From positions 186,001 to 250,000 of the forward strand of contig NZ_SJPX01000001.1 in NCBI RefSeq assembly GCF_007860175.1: DNA of 64,000 nt, in the 5' to 3' direction. Both the position numbers and the translations under genes were made by a program. Numbering within the stretch: the stretch's first letter is position 1; the number at the start of each line of letters is the position of its first letter. Of the stretch, positions 9,363 through 18,559 are shown piece by piece. The notes beneath the pieces are model-generated. The model was not told the origin of the DNA and made no database searches. It saw only the letters and a list, made by a program, of their open reading frames with translations. This DNA comes from Rubripirellula reticaptiva. Its GTDB lineage: Bacteria > Planctomycetota > Planctomycetia > Pirellulales > Pirellulaceae.

Positions 9363-9383
9363 CGGTTCGCCATGCCCGAACCG
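9363..9383. terminator. Hairpin between convergent genes
   Basis: Inverted repeat CGGTTCG-CCATGCC-CGAACCG, a 7-bp stem with a 7-base loop, just after the stop at 9352. There is no T-run, so a terminator role is tentative. Confidence 0.4.
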
Positions 9384-9427
9384 AATCAGCACGTGATCAA
9401 AACGCAGTCAAAACAGGATCGGCGGAT

Positions 9428-9865
9428 TCACGACAAATGCTGTTGAGCCGCCAAGATCAATGGGTCGATCGTTTCCGATTGGATAGGGGCGTTCGGTGGA
9501 TCCCAAGCCCACCACTGGGCCGATTCGTGTTCCGTCAACGTTAACGCTGGCTGATCACGAACAAAACCGATGAAATACCGAACATGCTTTTCGAACGGCA
9601 GGTCGCCATAATTTTTGTAGGTGACCTGGTACTTCAAGTCGAACTGAAAGTCGGGATCCAACGAAATGGCTGATTGCGGAATGCCAGTCTCTTCTTCGGT
9701 CTCACGCAGCGCAGTTTCGACGAATGTTTCACCGTCTTCGCAGTGACCTTTGGGCAAATCCCATCGATCACGATGACGCATCAGCAAAAAGTGCGCCGGC
9801 GTCCCTTCGCCGGAAATCAACAGGATCCCGGCAGCCTTGACAGTCTGACCTGGTACTTTCTTCAT
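9428..9865 (-). CDS. Nudix hydrolase (Ap4A hydrolase-like)
   Basis: 145 residues. The Nudix box G-x5-E-x7-R-E-x2-E-E-x-G-I is intact (GHCEDGETF, ALRETEEETGI). N-terminal AAGILLISGEGTPAHFLLMRHRDRWDLPKGH and a YFIGF plus W-rich C-terminus are typical of bis(5'-nucleosyl)-tetraphosphatases, which cleave diadenosine polyphosphates. The true substrate cannot be read from sequence. Monocistronic, convergent with the transglutaminase-like gene. Confidence 0.88.
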   Translation of the reverse strand: MKKVPGQTVKAAGILLISGEGTPAHFLLMRHRDRWDLPKGHCEDGETFVETALRETEEETGIPQSAISLDPDFQFDLKYQVTYKNYGDLPFEKHVRYFIGFVRDQPALTLTEHESAQWWAWDPPNAPIQSETIDPLILAAQQHLS

Positions 9866-9981
9866 GACGCACCCTTTCGGATAGGCGTTTTCGGATAGGT
9901 AGCACTGCGACGGCTTGTCGAACCGGAACAGTCGTTTACAACAAACTCAATCAGCCACCTCCACTATTTTGATGGGCTTCA

Positions 9982-10999
<1,018 letters not shown>

Positions 11000-11102
11000 G
11001 ACTAGCTCTGGTGGCGGCACAAGGCGAGGGTCGTTGATCCGTAATTAATACGATGCGCTCGCGCAGGCGAGTTGCCTACTCTTGATCACGCTGCGTTGCT
11101 AA

Positions 11103-13733
11103 ATGCCAACCATGTCAATGCGACCGATCGTTCTGCGAAGTCGCGAAGTGCTGCGTGAAGGTCGCGAGAAGGCCTTTCAACAACACCGCAGCGGATCACC
11201 CGGCACTCAGGTATCAACACTGCTTGCCGACCTTTACGACGATGTCGTGCTGGACATCTTCAACGAAGCGATTCGTGAATACGCGACCGACGATCGATTG
11301 AGCGGATTGTGTCTGGTTGCCCACGGAGGTTTCGGGCGACGCGATTTAGCGCCTTACTCCGACGCCGACCTGATGCTGCTGACAACACCAAAATCAGAAA
11401 GCTTGGCGACGATCATCTCCGGTGTGTTGACTCGCGATCTGGGTGACTCGGGAATCCAGCCGGGGCTTTCCATTCGAACTGCTCCTGAAGCCTGCAGCAT
11501 GTCGTGGGCCGACCCCATCATTTACTCTTCGCTTGCCGAGTCTCGTTTGCTGGCGGGCAGCCTGCAGTTGTACAAGAAATACTTTGACGCGTTTCGACAC
11601 GGCGCGATGCAGCGCAGCAAAAGTATCATCAGCGATATCATTGCGGCTCGACGTGAAGAACGGACAAAGTGGGGCGAAACAAATTATCTGTTGCGTCCCA
11701 ACGTCAAACGATCGCGTGGCTCGCTGCGAGACATCCAATTGATCCGTTGGATCGGTTTCGCCCGCTACGGTGAAACCGATCTTGACCGACTGTTGAAACT
11801 TGGCGCGTTGCCGGAAGAAGATTATCGCAAAGTCCGTCAAGCGTACCGATTCATGCTGCGACTGCGCAATGAATTGCATTTTCGCGAAGGCAAAAGCCAA
11901 GACGTGCTGGATCGGCCGACTCAGATGGAAATCGCTGATCAATGGGGCTACACCGGTACCGATGGCGTGCTGCCCGTCGAACAGTTCATGCAGGACTATT
12001 TCGATCAAACTCGCAACGTTCGCTACGCAGCGTCCTATTTTTCCGAAGACGCCCAAAGCCGTCCGCTGATTCACCGGATCTTTGAACGAGTTTTTTCGCG
12101 TTCGATCGACGACAAAATTCGCATGGGGCCAACTCACATTTGGGTCCGCGAACAAGCACTCGAATCGTTCGCAGCCAACTTGCCCGACGTGTTGATGCTG
12201 ATGAGTTTGGCCAATCAACATTGCCGTCGCATTGCTCATCCTACTTGGCAAGCGATCCGGTTAGCGATGCAGGATCGGACACCGACTCCGCCGGATGCCG
12301 AAACGATCGATGCGTTTCTGTCGCTACTTAGCCGGCCAGGTCAACTAGCGCCGTTGCTTAGCCGGCTTCACGAACTGCGGATCATCGAACAACTGATCCC
12401 TGAATTCAAGCGAATGCGAGGACTGTTGCAGTTCAATGCGTATCACAAATACACCGTCGACGCGCACAGTCTGCTCGCCATCGAAGCGGCGACTAACATG
12501 CAAGATTCCCCGGACGGAATGGGGCGTCGCTATCGACGGATCGATGACAAACGATTGCTACACCTGGCGCTGTTGATTCACGACATTGGCAAGGGCTACG
12601 AAGAAGACCACTGCATTGTCGGCGCGCGGATCGCACGCGACACTGCCGCTCGCTTGATGCTAGATCCGACAACGGCCGAGACGCTGGAATGGCTTGTGCT
12701 TAAGCACTTGGCCGTCAACGTCACCGCGTTTCGACACGATCTTAGCGATCCCGAAATCGTATTGGCGTTTGCTGCCGAAGTCGGTTCGATCCGCCGTTTG
12801 GAATTGCTTGTCGTCCATTCGGTCGCTGACCTGATCGCCGTAGGCCCAGGCGTGGCGACCGATTGGAAGCTAAACTTGATCGAAGACCTCTATAAACGAA
12901 CTCGCCGATACTTTGATTCGGGTGACCTGCCGGGTAGCCCGAATGATCCAGAGATTGAATCAACGCGAGGACGTGTGCAGAGTGAACTGAACGCCGCTAA
13001 GGCGCCGGCGCAAGCGTTCGAACTGCTGGAACAGGTTCCTTTATCACTGCTTAGCCGATGCGAACCAGACGATCTTGCCAGCGAGATCATGGTCATCGTC
13101 AATCAACCCGATCGAGATACGAAAACGATCACGATGTGTCGCTTTGACGCCAGCATCAAAGCGCTGCGTTATACGGTTATCCGCCGCGAGGACAAACATT
13201 CGATCGGTACGTTCGCCCGAGCCACCGGCGCCCTGTCGACCAGCGGGCTAACGATTTTGAGAGCACAGATTGAAATGGTCGGGGACTTTGCCTGGGACCA
13301 CTTTTGGGTGATCGACCCCGAATATCCAGACGGCGATGTTCCCGAACATCGCACGGCCGAAGTGCGCAAACAACTCTGTCATCTACTGGACGATCCGACC
13401 GCGCCGCTGCCGCCCTATCGGTCGCGATGGAAACCCAATACATCGGTGGAACCGAAAAAGGTCAAGGTACTGCCAAAGAAAGTTGTCTTTGACAACGATA
13501 CTGTCGACCGCTACACAATCCTTTCTTTTTTTGCGTACGACGAAGTCGGCTTGCTTTACCGAATCGCGTCGGCGCTCGCAGAAAAACGTCTTGTACTATC
13601 CTTCGCAAAGATCGATACGCACTTGGACCAAGTTGCAGACGTGTTCTATGTCACCGAAGCCGACGGGTCCAAGTTGACAGACACTTACCGGCAAACCGAA
13701 ATACGTGCCGCTCTCTTGGACGCGGTAAGCTAA
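11103..13733 (+). CDS. glnD: [Protein-PII] uridylyltransferase/uridylyl-removing enzyme
   Basis: 876 residues. Uridylylates and deuridylylates PII. Nucleotidyltransferase motif HGGFGRRDLAPYSDADLMLL is near residue 75, with a helical GlnD domain after it. An HD domain has the metal-binding LALLIHDIGKGYEEDH near residue 490. Two C-terminal ACT domains follow (from about residue 690 and about 800; YTILSFFAYDEVGLLYRI), which normally sense glutamine. Length is normal. Its place directly after glnB makes a complete PII modification pair and explains the Tyr51 site in that protein. Confidence 0.94.
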   Translation: MPTMSMRPIVLRSREVLREGREKAFQQHRSGSPGTQVSTLLADLYDDVVLDIFNEAIREYATDDRLSGLCLVAHGGFGRRDLAPYSDADLMLLTTPKSESLATIISGVLTRDLGDSGIQPGLSIRTAPEACSMSWADPIIYSSLAESRLLAGSLQLYKKYFDAFRHGAMQRSKSIISDIIAARREERTKWGETNYLLRPNVKRSRGSLRDIQLIRWIGFARYGETDLDRLLKLGALPEEDYRKVRQAYRFMLRLRNELHFREGKSQDVLDRPTQMEIADQWGYTGTDGVLPVEQFMQDYFDQTRNVRYAASYFSEDAQSRPLIHRIFERVFSRSIDDKIRMGPTHIWVREQALESFAANLPDVLMLMSLANQHCRRIAHPTWQAIRLAMQDRTPTPPDAETIDAFLSLLSRPGQLAPLLSRLHELRIIEQLIPEFKRMRGLLQFNAYHKYTVDAHSLLAIEAATNMQDSPDGMGRRYRRIDDKRLLHLALLIHDIGKGYEEDHCIVGARIARDTAARLMLDPTTAETLEWLVLKHLAVNVTAFRHDLSDPEIVLAFAAEVGSIRRLELLVVHSVADLIAVGPGVATDWKLNLIEDLYKRTRRYFDSGDLPGSPNDPEIESTRGRVQSELNAAKAPAQAFELLEQVPLSLLSRCEPDDLASEIMVIVNQPDRDTKTITMCRFDASIKALRYTVIRREDKHSIGTFARATGALSTSGLTILRAQIEMVGDFAWDHFWVIDPEYPDGDVPEHRTAEVRKQLCHLLDDPTAPLPPYRSRWKPNTSVEPKKVKVLPKKVVFDNDTVDRYTILSFFAYDEVGLLYRIASALAEKRLVLSFAKIDTHLDQVADVFYVTEADGSKLTDTYRQTEIRAALLDAVS

Positions 13734-14183
13734 GAATTTCACTGTGTCCTTCGAATGCGCAGTCGTTCCGATTACGTTGGGCGCATGAATGCAGCGCTGA
13801 CGATGTTCCGGCAAGTTCGGCAAGATTTAACGACTAGCGAAATGGTTCGCATCGTTTCGGTTTTGATCAAAGCTGTGTGGCGAAACAAGAAAAAGAAAGC
13901 CAAGTTTGCTTGCAGGGTACTTGCGGCGCGGCAAAGCTTTGGTGGTTCATCAACCACCATCGCTCGACGGATCCTGCCACCCCCGTGCCGCAAGCTTTGA
14001 CTTGCCACCTACTTCGGGATTCCTGTCACGCGATAACCCACTTGATGGTTAGCGCTGAACAAAAACCAATCGGACTCGAAAATATCGAATTCGACTGAAT
14101 TGAGTCGGCAAGGAAACCAAAAGATGGGCACGGTTGGGATCCAACAGATCCTCTCAACCCAACTTGCACAAGGAAGTCCTCTC
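13734..14183. other. Intergenic region with a hairpin
   Basis: 450 bases between glnD and an exported-protein gene. ORFs here lack coding character. It holds a perfect 8-bp dyad TGGTGGTT-CATC-AACCACCA (13940-13959) without a T-run, and an AGGAAG ribosome-binding site at 14171-14176 for the next gene. Confidence 0.4.
13940..13959. terminator. 8-bp hairpin downstream of glnD
   Basis: TGGTGGTT-CATC-AACCACCA, perfect stem and 4-base loop, about 205 bases after the glnD stop. No T-run follows on either strand; it may be an RNA-end structure. Confidence 0.35.
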
Positions 14184-14984
14184 ATGCGAATCTCCGCACT
14201 CTCAATTGCGATCGTCGTCGCGAACGTTTTGGCTCCCCAAGCTTTTGCCAAAAACGATTTCAGCGCACTTCTAGCCGACCTCAGCTTCGGCGACGCACCG
14301 CCTTCGGCCCGTGTCGTTCAAAACCAATCCAACAATGCCTCGGCTTTCGATATCGACGAAGCCTTAACGCTTTCAGCGCCGACGCAGCTCGAATCCGCTG
14401 CCGTCGAAACAACCGAAGTCTTCAACGCCGTCGATAAGCTGGTGCCTGTTCCCCAAAGCTTCGCAATGCCAAGCTTTGCAGAAGTCCCGGCCAAGGTTTC
14501 ACTACAAGCCCCCATCGCTGTCGCACCGCACGCAACCGACGCGATCGACCTGAACGCTGCGTTCGCACTTCAAGATTTAGAATCGTCGCAAACGTCAGTC
14601 TCAGCCCAATCGGTAGGGTTTGGACACCATGGTTCACACTCTGGACCTCTGGCGACGGCCATCCACGGAAACCATGGATGCGCGTCGGGCGTCTGCGACT
14701 CCGTCAGTGATTGCACGCCGCACGTCGCACCTTGCTTGCCCTCATCGACGCTGCTTCAGTACTTCCGAACCAGCAAGTGCAACACGCATGTTTGGGACGG
14801 ATACCAGCAAAAGTGCGGGTTTGGTCAGAAACACGTTAACGGCACCTGCGATTGCTTCAAGCAACGCCAAGGCTGCGGACAACTTCTACCCGCCTGCAAC
14901 GGTCCGAGCTGCGATGGCCCAAGCTGCAGGGGTTGCGACTCTTGCCGCGGCAGCAACAGCTGTGACAGCGGCTGCGATCGCTAA
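14184..14984 (+). CDS. Exported Cys-rich hypothetical protein
   Basis: 266 residues from the ATG at 14184, which has a rare clear Shine-Dalgarno site (AGGAAG, 14171-14176) and starts a signal peptide (MRISALSIAIVVANVLAPQAFA). A central Ala/Ser/Val-rich region is followed from about residue 170 by a His/Gly patch and a C-terminal domain with about 20 Cys, ending in C-x2/3-C repeats (NGPSCDGPSCRGCDSC). Such patterns suggest disulfide cross-linking or metal binding at the cell surface. The frame extends to 14100 but the signal peptide fixes the start. A strong terminator lies 160 bases downstream. Confidence 0.75.
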   Translation: MRISALSIAIVVANVLAPQAFAKNDFSALLADLSFGDAPPSARVVQNQSNNASAFDIDEALTLSAPTQLESAAVETTEVFNAVDKLVPVPQSFAMPSFAEVPAKVSLQAPIAVAPHATDAIDLNAAFALQDLESSQTSVSAQSVGFGHHGSHSGPLATAIHGNHGCASGVCDSVSDCTPHVAPCLPSSTLLQYFRTSKCNTHVWDGYQQKCGFGQKHVNGTCDCFKQRQGCGQLLPACNGPSCDGPSCRGCDSCRGSNSCDSGCDR

Positions 14985-15110
14985 CCATCTCTCAGGTGGA
15001 CTCTCGTCCCCAACGGTGGCTTCCCTAAAAAATCCTACCCTCCTAATCAATTCGGTTTCAGATCATCAGGCCGATTTGCCGATTTGATCAGTACCATGGA
15101 TTGGGAGGGT

Positions 15111-15133
15111 GGAACGATCGGTGCCATCGTTCC
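15111..15133 (+). other. Hairpin preceding the terminator
   Basis: GGAACGAT-CGGTGCC-ATCGTTCC, perfect 8-bp stem, 9 bases before the terminator stem. It may stabilise the 3' end of the exported-protein mRNA. Confidence 0.4.
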
Positions 15134-15142
15134 AGCATTGAT

Positions 15143-15187
15143 GGGCCATGGTGAGGCAGGGAGGGCTTCACCATGGCCCTTCTTTTT
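15143..15187 (+). terminator. Rho-independent terminator
   Basis: Perfect 12-bp stem GGGCCATGGTGA / TCACCATGGCCC (15143-15154 and 15168-15179), 13-base loop, followed by TTCTTTTTT. It ends transcription of the Cys-rich exported protein gene. Confidence 0.85.
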
Positions 15188-15270
15188 TGCGCTGACTACT
15201 CAAAAATAACACGTTCCCTGAATGGGAAAACTCGGTGTTCTTTTTTGCAATTTTCTCTAAAGTCGCAATC

Positions 15271-15323
15271 TTCAGCTCTCGGGTCTGAATTCCGTTTGGC
15301 GTACTAGCGATGCAGCCGCTTCT
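15271..15323 (-). repeat. Diverged copy of the 3' end of the 18560-19702 gene
   Basis: 15271-15323 matches 18559-18611 at 46 of 53 positions without gaps, starting TTCAGCTCTCGGG and ending AGCGATGCAGCCGCTTCT, in the same orientation. Weaker similarity (GACGCG-CTGCC-TTACT) continues to about 15355. It is most simply the remnant of a second, deleted copy of that gene's C-terminus. Confidence 0.6.
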
Positions 15324-15495
15324 AAATTTTTGGATCGACGCGACTGCCACTTACTTGGTCGTCCTCACATCGCAAGCTAGTGGACTATGTCGGCTCAGTT
15401 TTCGGGTAGTGAATGCAGTCACGAGTCCTTAACGGGACAGCGACTCGTTGCATCCAAAGTCGGTAAATCAGCGTTTTATCTTGTAAAGATGAACA

Positions 15496-15503
15496 GGGCA
15501 GGG
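15496..15503 (+). promoter_or_regulatory. GGGCAGGG octamer (KOPS-like)
   Basis: Matches the GGGNAGGG consensus of FtsK-orienting sequences; intergenic. Confidence 0.4.
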
Positions 15504-15546
15504 GGCAACTCGGGTCTGCAATCGCTGTTTTGGCTGAAGAGATTGC

Positions 15547-15699
15547 TTAAGTTCCTAGGTCTTTGATCAGCTTTGCGTCCTTCGCTGCCAACGCCTCTGC
15601 GACGGCTTTCCGCAAGTCTCCTGCGATGTCATCTATTGCAATCTCCGGCGGCCAAGCAATTTGGATGATGAGCGAAGACGAGTTCGTTAGATTGATTAT
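15547..15699 (-). pseudogene. Start-less C-terminal coding fragment
   Basis: Fifty sense codons end in TAA at 15547 and read protein-like (…WPPEIAIDDIAGDL, then RKAVAEALAAKDAKLIKDL). The frame is closed upstream by TGA at 15700-15702 and contains no ATG, GTG or TTG near its start. It appears to be the end of a lost gene just downstream of the glycosylase. Function unknown. Confidence 0.3.
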
Positions 15700-15711
15700 T
15701 CAAAAATCAGG

Positions 15712-16317
15712 CTACTTGCGTCGGCTCACAAAACGATTGTCTTTGATAAAAAAGCGGAGTGGCAGGTCGACGCTTTTGCTAATCCCGATACGGGGTGACG
15801 CGACAATATCGAACTCGGTACTTACGTGGTTCTGGCAAAGCATCAAGCGTGGTTCATCGGTGAAGTGACGTCCGTTGAAGCTGCGATCGATTGCCAGTGC
15901 TTGGCACAGCATAGCTGGGCCGCTGGTCAGTCGAGTCGGCGTTGTCAGACCACGGTGAGTTTCCATAACATCGATGCCCCAGATCGGCTCCAGTGCCCGA
16001 ACAAGCACCGCGGCACCTACGTTTTCTGGCTGGGTTACAACGTTGAAACAAACCTTGGCGTGAATCGGGTAAACGTAGATCGTCCCTGGTTCAGCAAACA
16101 TGGCCGCATTTGAATTGCCCTTGCCTCGAGCACTGTGACTGGCGAGATCATGTTCGTGCAGGTACGCTTCGGTCTCGACAATCCGGCCACCAATCCATTG
16201 CTCGTTGATTCGCCTTAGCAAAAGGGCGCCGAGCAGATTCCTGGCGACGGACTCCGTGTCTTCCGCGAAGTAGCTCGCAACAAGCTGCTTCGGATTATCT
16301 AGTTCCGGCTCAGTCAT
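15712..16317 (-). CDS. DNA-3-methyladenine glycosylase (AAG/MPG family)
   Basis: 201 residues from the ATG at 16317 (MTEPELDNPKQ). It excises alkylated purines. Family features: ARNLLGALLLRR, RIVETEAYLHEHDLASHSARG with the catalytic Glu, then GTIYVYPIHAKVCFNVVTQP, AAVLVRALEP and LTSGPAMLCQALAID. The typical hydrophobic Y-x-Y insertion region is present (IYVYPIHAKVCFN). The frame runs to 16401, but those 28 residues are not family-like. Upstream lies an inverted repeat (16381-16451). Confidence 0.9.
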   Translation of the reverse strand: MTEPELDNPKQLVASYFAEDTESVARNLLGALLLRRINEQWIGGRIVETEAYLHEHDLASHSARGKGNSNAAMFAEPGTIYVYPIHAKVCFNVVTQPENVGAAVLVRALEPIWGIDVMETHRGLTTPTRLTSGPAMLCQALAIDRSFNGRHFTDEPRLMLCQNHVSTEFDIVASPRIGISKSVDLPLRFFIKDNRFVSRRK

Positions 16318-16380
16318 GAGTGAAAAAAGGGGACAGTGTAAAAAGCAATATGATTCTCGAACGTGACAGGACCTTGCGTT

Positions 16381-16451
16381 AATCGTAGCCGGACACGCCA
16401 ACGTTCAGTTTTCCAGAGTTGCATAGAAGTCTGGCGACTCCTGCTACGATT
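16381..16451. other. Long-spaced inverted repeat upstream of the glycosylase gene
   Basis: AATCGTAGC (16381-16389) and GCTACGATT (16443-16451) are perfect 9-base complements. Inside them CGCCA and TGGCG can pair again. It could fold as a leader structure or be the 3' structure of the decayed locus upstream. Confidence 0.35.
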
Positions 16452-16474
16452 GAATTAGCAAAGAACATCGGCAC

Positions 16475-16993
16475 TTAGCGATCCACGGAATCCGGCAGCT
16501 CGAACGCGTCGATCGGACTCTCGCTTGCCAATGCATCAAAAAAGGCTTAATCGCATGGTACAAATGTCTGGTTGTCGCTGTGGATCGCGACCGTCGCGAA
16601 ATCACCGACCAACTCTTTGGCATACTCGACCAGCCGCTGCGATGCTTTCCGAGGGATTGACACCGTTTCGGCTTGTTCGGTGTTCTGGGGCCACTGGTAG
16701 ATGTCGATCGCAATCCAAGCCGAATGATCGCTGATCCGTTTGGCAAGCTCACCGTTGGCACCCGGTTCTTTCACCAGAAGGTTCACATCATGAAGATACG
16801 GTTTGCTGCTTGATTGAATGAAGTACTTGCATTTCTGACTCGCAACGATGACGACGTTTTCATTGCATTGGAAGACGTAGCCGTTCTCATCCGGCGCCAT
16901 CTGATTCCGCTCCATTTGAAAGACAGCTTCGCCAATTGACCGTGACGCCTTGCTGACGATACCGGCAATGAACGGGCGAGGTGCCTTCAACAA
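16475..16993 (-). pseudogene. Hypothetical gene with an in-frame TAA near its end
   Basis: The first 148 codons (TTG start at 16993) give a soluble protein (NENVVIVASQKCKYF, HSAWIAIDIYQWPQ, FATVAIHSDNQTF) that stops at TAA 16547-16549. The same frame then continues for 23 protein-like codons (FFDALASESPIDAFELPD) to a second TAA at 16475-16477. This suggests a recent nonsense mutation removing the C-terminus, in keeping with the damage in the neighbouring kinase locus. If the first stop is natural, it is a 148-residue intact gene. I do not recognise the family. Confidence 0.45.
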
Positions 16994-17017
16994 GAAAACA
17001 ACTCGCCGGACTTCGTT

Positions 17018-17290
17018 CTACAACGAAAACTCGCTCGGCATTTCGTCCGCCGCAGGGGCAGGCAGATTGAAAAGCCATTCCTGGGGCACTTCGATTGCGT
17101 TGACAAAGTCGTCGTGTGCATACGTTGCCGATCGGGTCAAACACCTTTGGTAAGCCGAGTCGAACCTGGTCCGATCGCCTTTCGCCGCATAGACCAGCGA
17201 TCGCAGAAAATCACTAGAGTCTTCCAGCGTCTGACGCGCCGAAAGGATGGCGTCGTCGTAACGCTCCAGCCCTATCAGGAACCGTGTCCG
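17018..17290 (-). pseudogene. Start-less helical/TPR-like C-terminal fragment
   Basis: Ninety sense codons lie between TAA (17291-17293) and TAG (17018-17020) with no initiation codon near the beginning. They read as strongly protein-like (GLERYDDAILSARQTLEDS, SDFLRSLVYAAKGDRTRFD, NAIEVPQEWLFNLPAP). The helical start resembles the last TPR unit found C-terminal to planctomycete Ser/Thr kinases. With the kinase fragment it overlaps at the 5' side, it probably once formed one gene whose middle has been deleted. Confidence 0.5.
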
Positions 17291-18224
17291 TTATCCGTCG
17301 CTGTGGTAACGCTGCCACCGGTGGCTTGCTCGAGCGACATGAATCCCGGCGTGCCCATCACTGCGCCGGTTTGCGTGATACCGTGATCGTGTTCGGTACT
17401 GCGAGCGAGTCCAAAATCCGTCACCACCGGATCTCCGTCCGCATCAATCAGAACGTTGGCCGGCTTGAGGTCGCGATGCAGAATGCCGCGTTGGTGAGCG
17501 TGGTGGACTGCCGACGCGGTCTTGGCGACCATCTCGATGATGCGTGACTGATCTTGGCCGATGTTGTCACCGACTTCGCTAAGCGATTCACCCTCGATCA
17601 ACTTCATCAGAAATAGTGCTGGTCATCGAAGTTGCCGATGTCGTAAATGGGCACGATACCGGGGTGGTCTAAGCCGGCAGCGGATTCCGCTTCGATTTGG
17701 AAGCGACGAATTTGATCATCCTCCGCGATATTGCCGCTTAGAATCATCTTCAGCGCGATCTCGCGGTTGAGACTGATCTGGCGAGCCCGGTAGACAACGC
17801 CCGTGCCGCCGCGAGCAATCTCGCTGACGATTTCATCGTCACCAAAGTAGCGAACTCGCGCGCCTCGCTTGGGCAGCAAACAGTTCCCATCGGGATGCCC
17901 CGAATCGAGCGTCGACATCTCAGCCTGGGTGGCCTGCGGTTCGCTCAGATCCAGACCGAGCGGTTGCATTTGACGCTCGTAAACATCTTCTGTGAGTTCA
18001 CAGTGATGCCTCTGGCGATAGTCGCAATCGATTTGAATCAGTTCACGGGCGAGCGTTTCCCGCTGCATTTCGCTTGACATCCGCACGAACTCGGCAAGAC
18101 GGGGTGGCGAGCTGGGTGATTCTTTCCAAACCTGCTCGAACCGGTCACACAGACGATCCATCTCGAGTTCGCCGTTCCATTCCGTATCCGATGCCTTGTC
18201 CCATGAGATGTCGTCGTGATTCAT
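17275..18224 (-). pseudogene. Broken Ser/Thr protein kinase (PknB type)
   Basis: The N-terminal ORF (17607-18224) carries the kinase N-lobe: DEIVSEIARGGTGVVYRARQ, Lys in IALKMIL, and ends …[11 protein letters not shown]. The C-lobe continues in another frame from ATG 17605-17607: [48 protein letters not shown]. The usual HYFSMKLIEG junction points to loss of 2 bases at about 17607-17610, leaving TGATG. After EQATGG the kinase ends abruptly with an unrelated tail (TDNGHGS), so the rest of the C-lobe is deleted. A coupled two-piece kinase is unlikely because helices alphaF-I are missing. Confidence 0.8.
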
Positions 18225-18559
18225 CAGGCAAGTCTTCGTAGTATCAGCAAGTCAGAAAGAAAGAAGGAACAGGCAGTTCTCTTAAGAGCGACAAATGTTG
18301 CGGATGCCCGACATCGACATCGGAAGAGCATAACAGTACGCGATTGAAGGGCATTTCGTCCGGTCCATTTTCTGACCCTTTGCGAAATCCAAGCATGCGT
18401 GCCGGCTACGTCGTCACACAGGGCACGGTCGCCTGGGGCTCAACACATGCGTAAAGCACATAAGTCCGGCCGGGAAGGCCGGGCATGAGCGATCTGGTAA
18501 CGATAGAGACCAGGGCAGGGCGTACGCCGTTCACATCAAAGGTTTGCGTACTTCAACAT
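18225..18559. other. Intergenic region with a GC-rich hairpin
   Basis: 335 bases upstream of the kinase remnant. It holds CCGGCC-GGGAA-GGCCGG (18466-18482), a 6-bp GC stem, and a GGGCAGGG octamer at 18513. No gene is visible. Confidence 0.4.
18513..18520 (+). promoter_or_regulatory. GGGCAGGG octamer (KOPS-like)
   Basis: Intergenic, 40 bases past the stop of the flavoprotein gene on the opposite strand. Confidence 0.4.

Larger units (their letters stand above)
15188..15546. other. Non-coding stretch with a decayed duplicate
   Basis: No convincing gene. It contains a 53-base segment similar to the 3' end of the flavoprotein gene at 18560 (listed separately), and a GGGCAGGG octamer at 15496. 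The rest looks degenerate. Confidence 0.4.

Noticed and set aside
13755-14000. 81-residue ORF between glnD and the exported-protein gene
   Set aside because: No ribosome-binding site, low-quality composition, and it crosses a hairpin; likely chance.
16320-16345. GGGGACAGTGT stretch as a RAYT-associated repeat
   Set aside because: Only one copy was seen in the window and no transposase gene is near.
16381-16451. Integron attC site
   Set aside because: The inverted repeat has the right length but lacks the RYYYAAC and GTTRRRY core sites, and no integrase is present.
16475-17020. Stop-codon recoding or selenocysteine
   Set aside because: The in-frame stops are TAA and TAG, no recoding signal is visible, and the neighbouring genes are clearly decayed.
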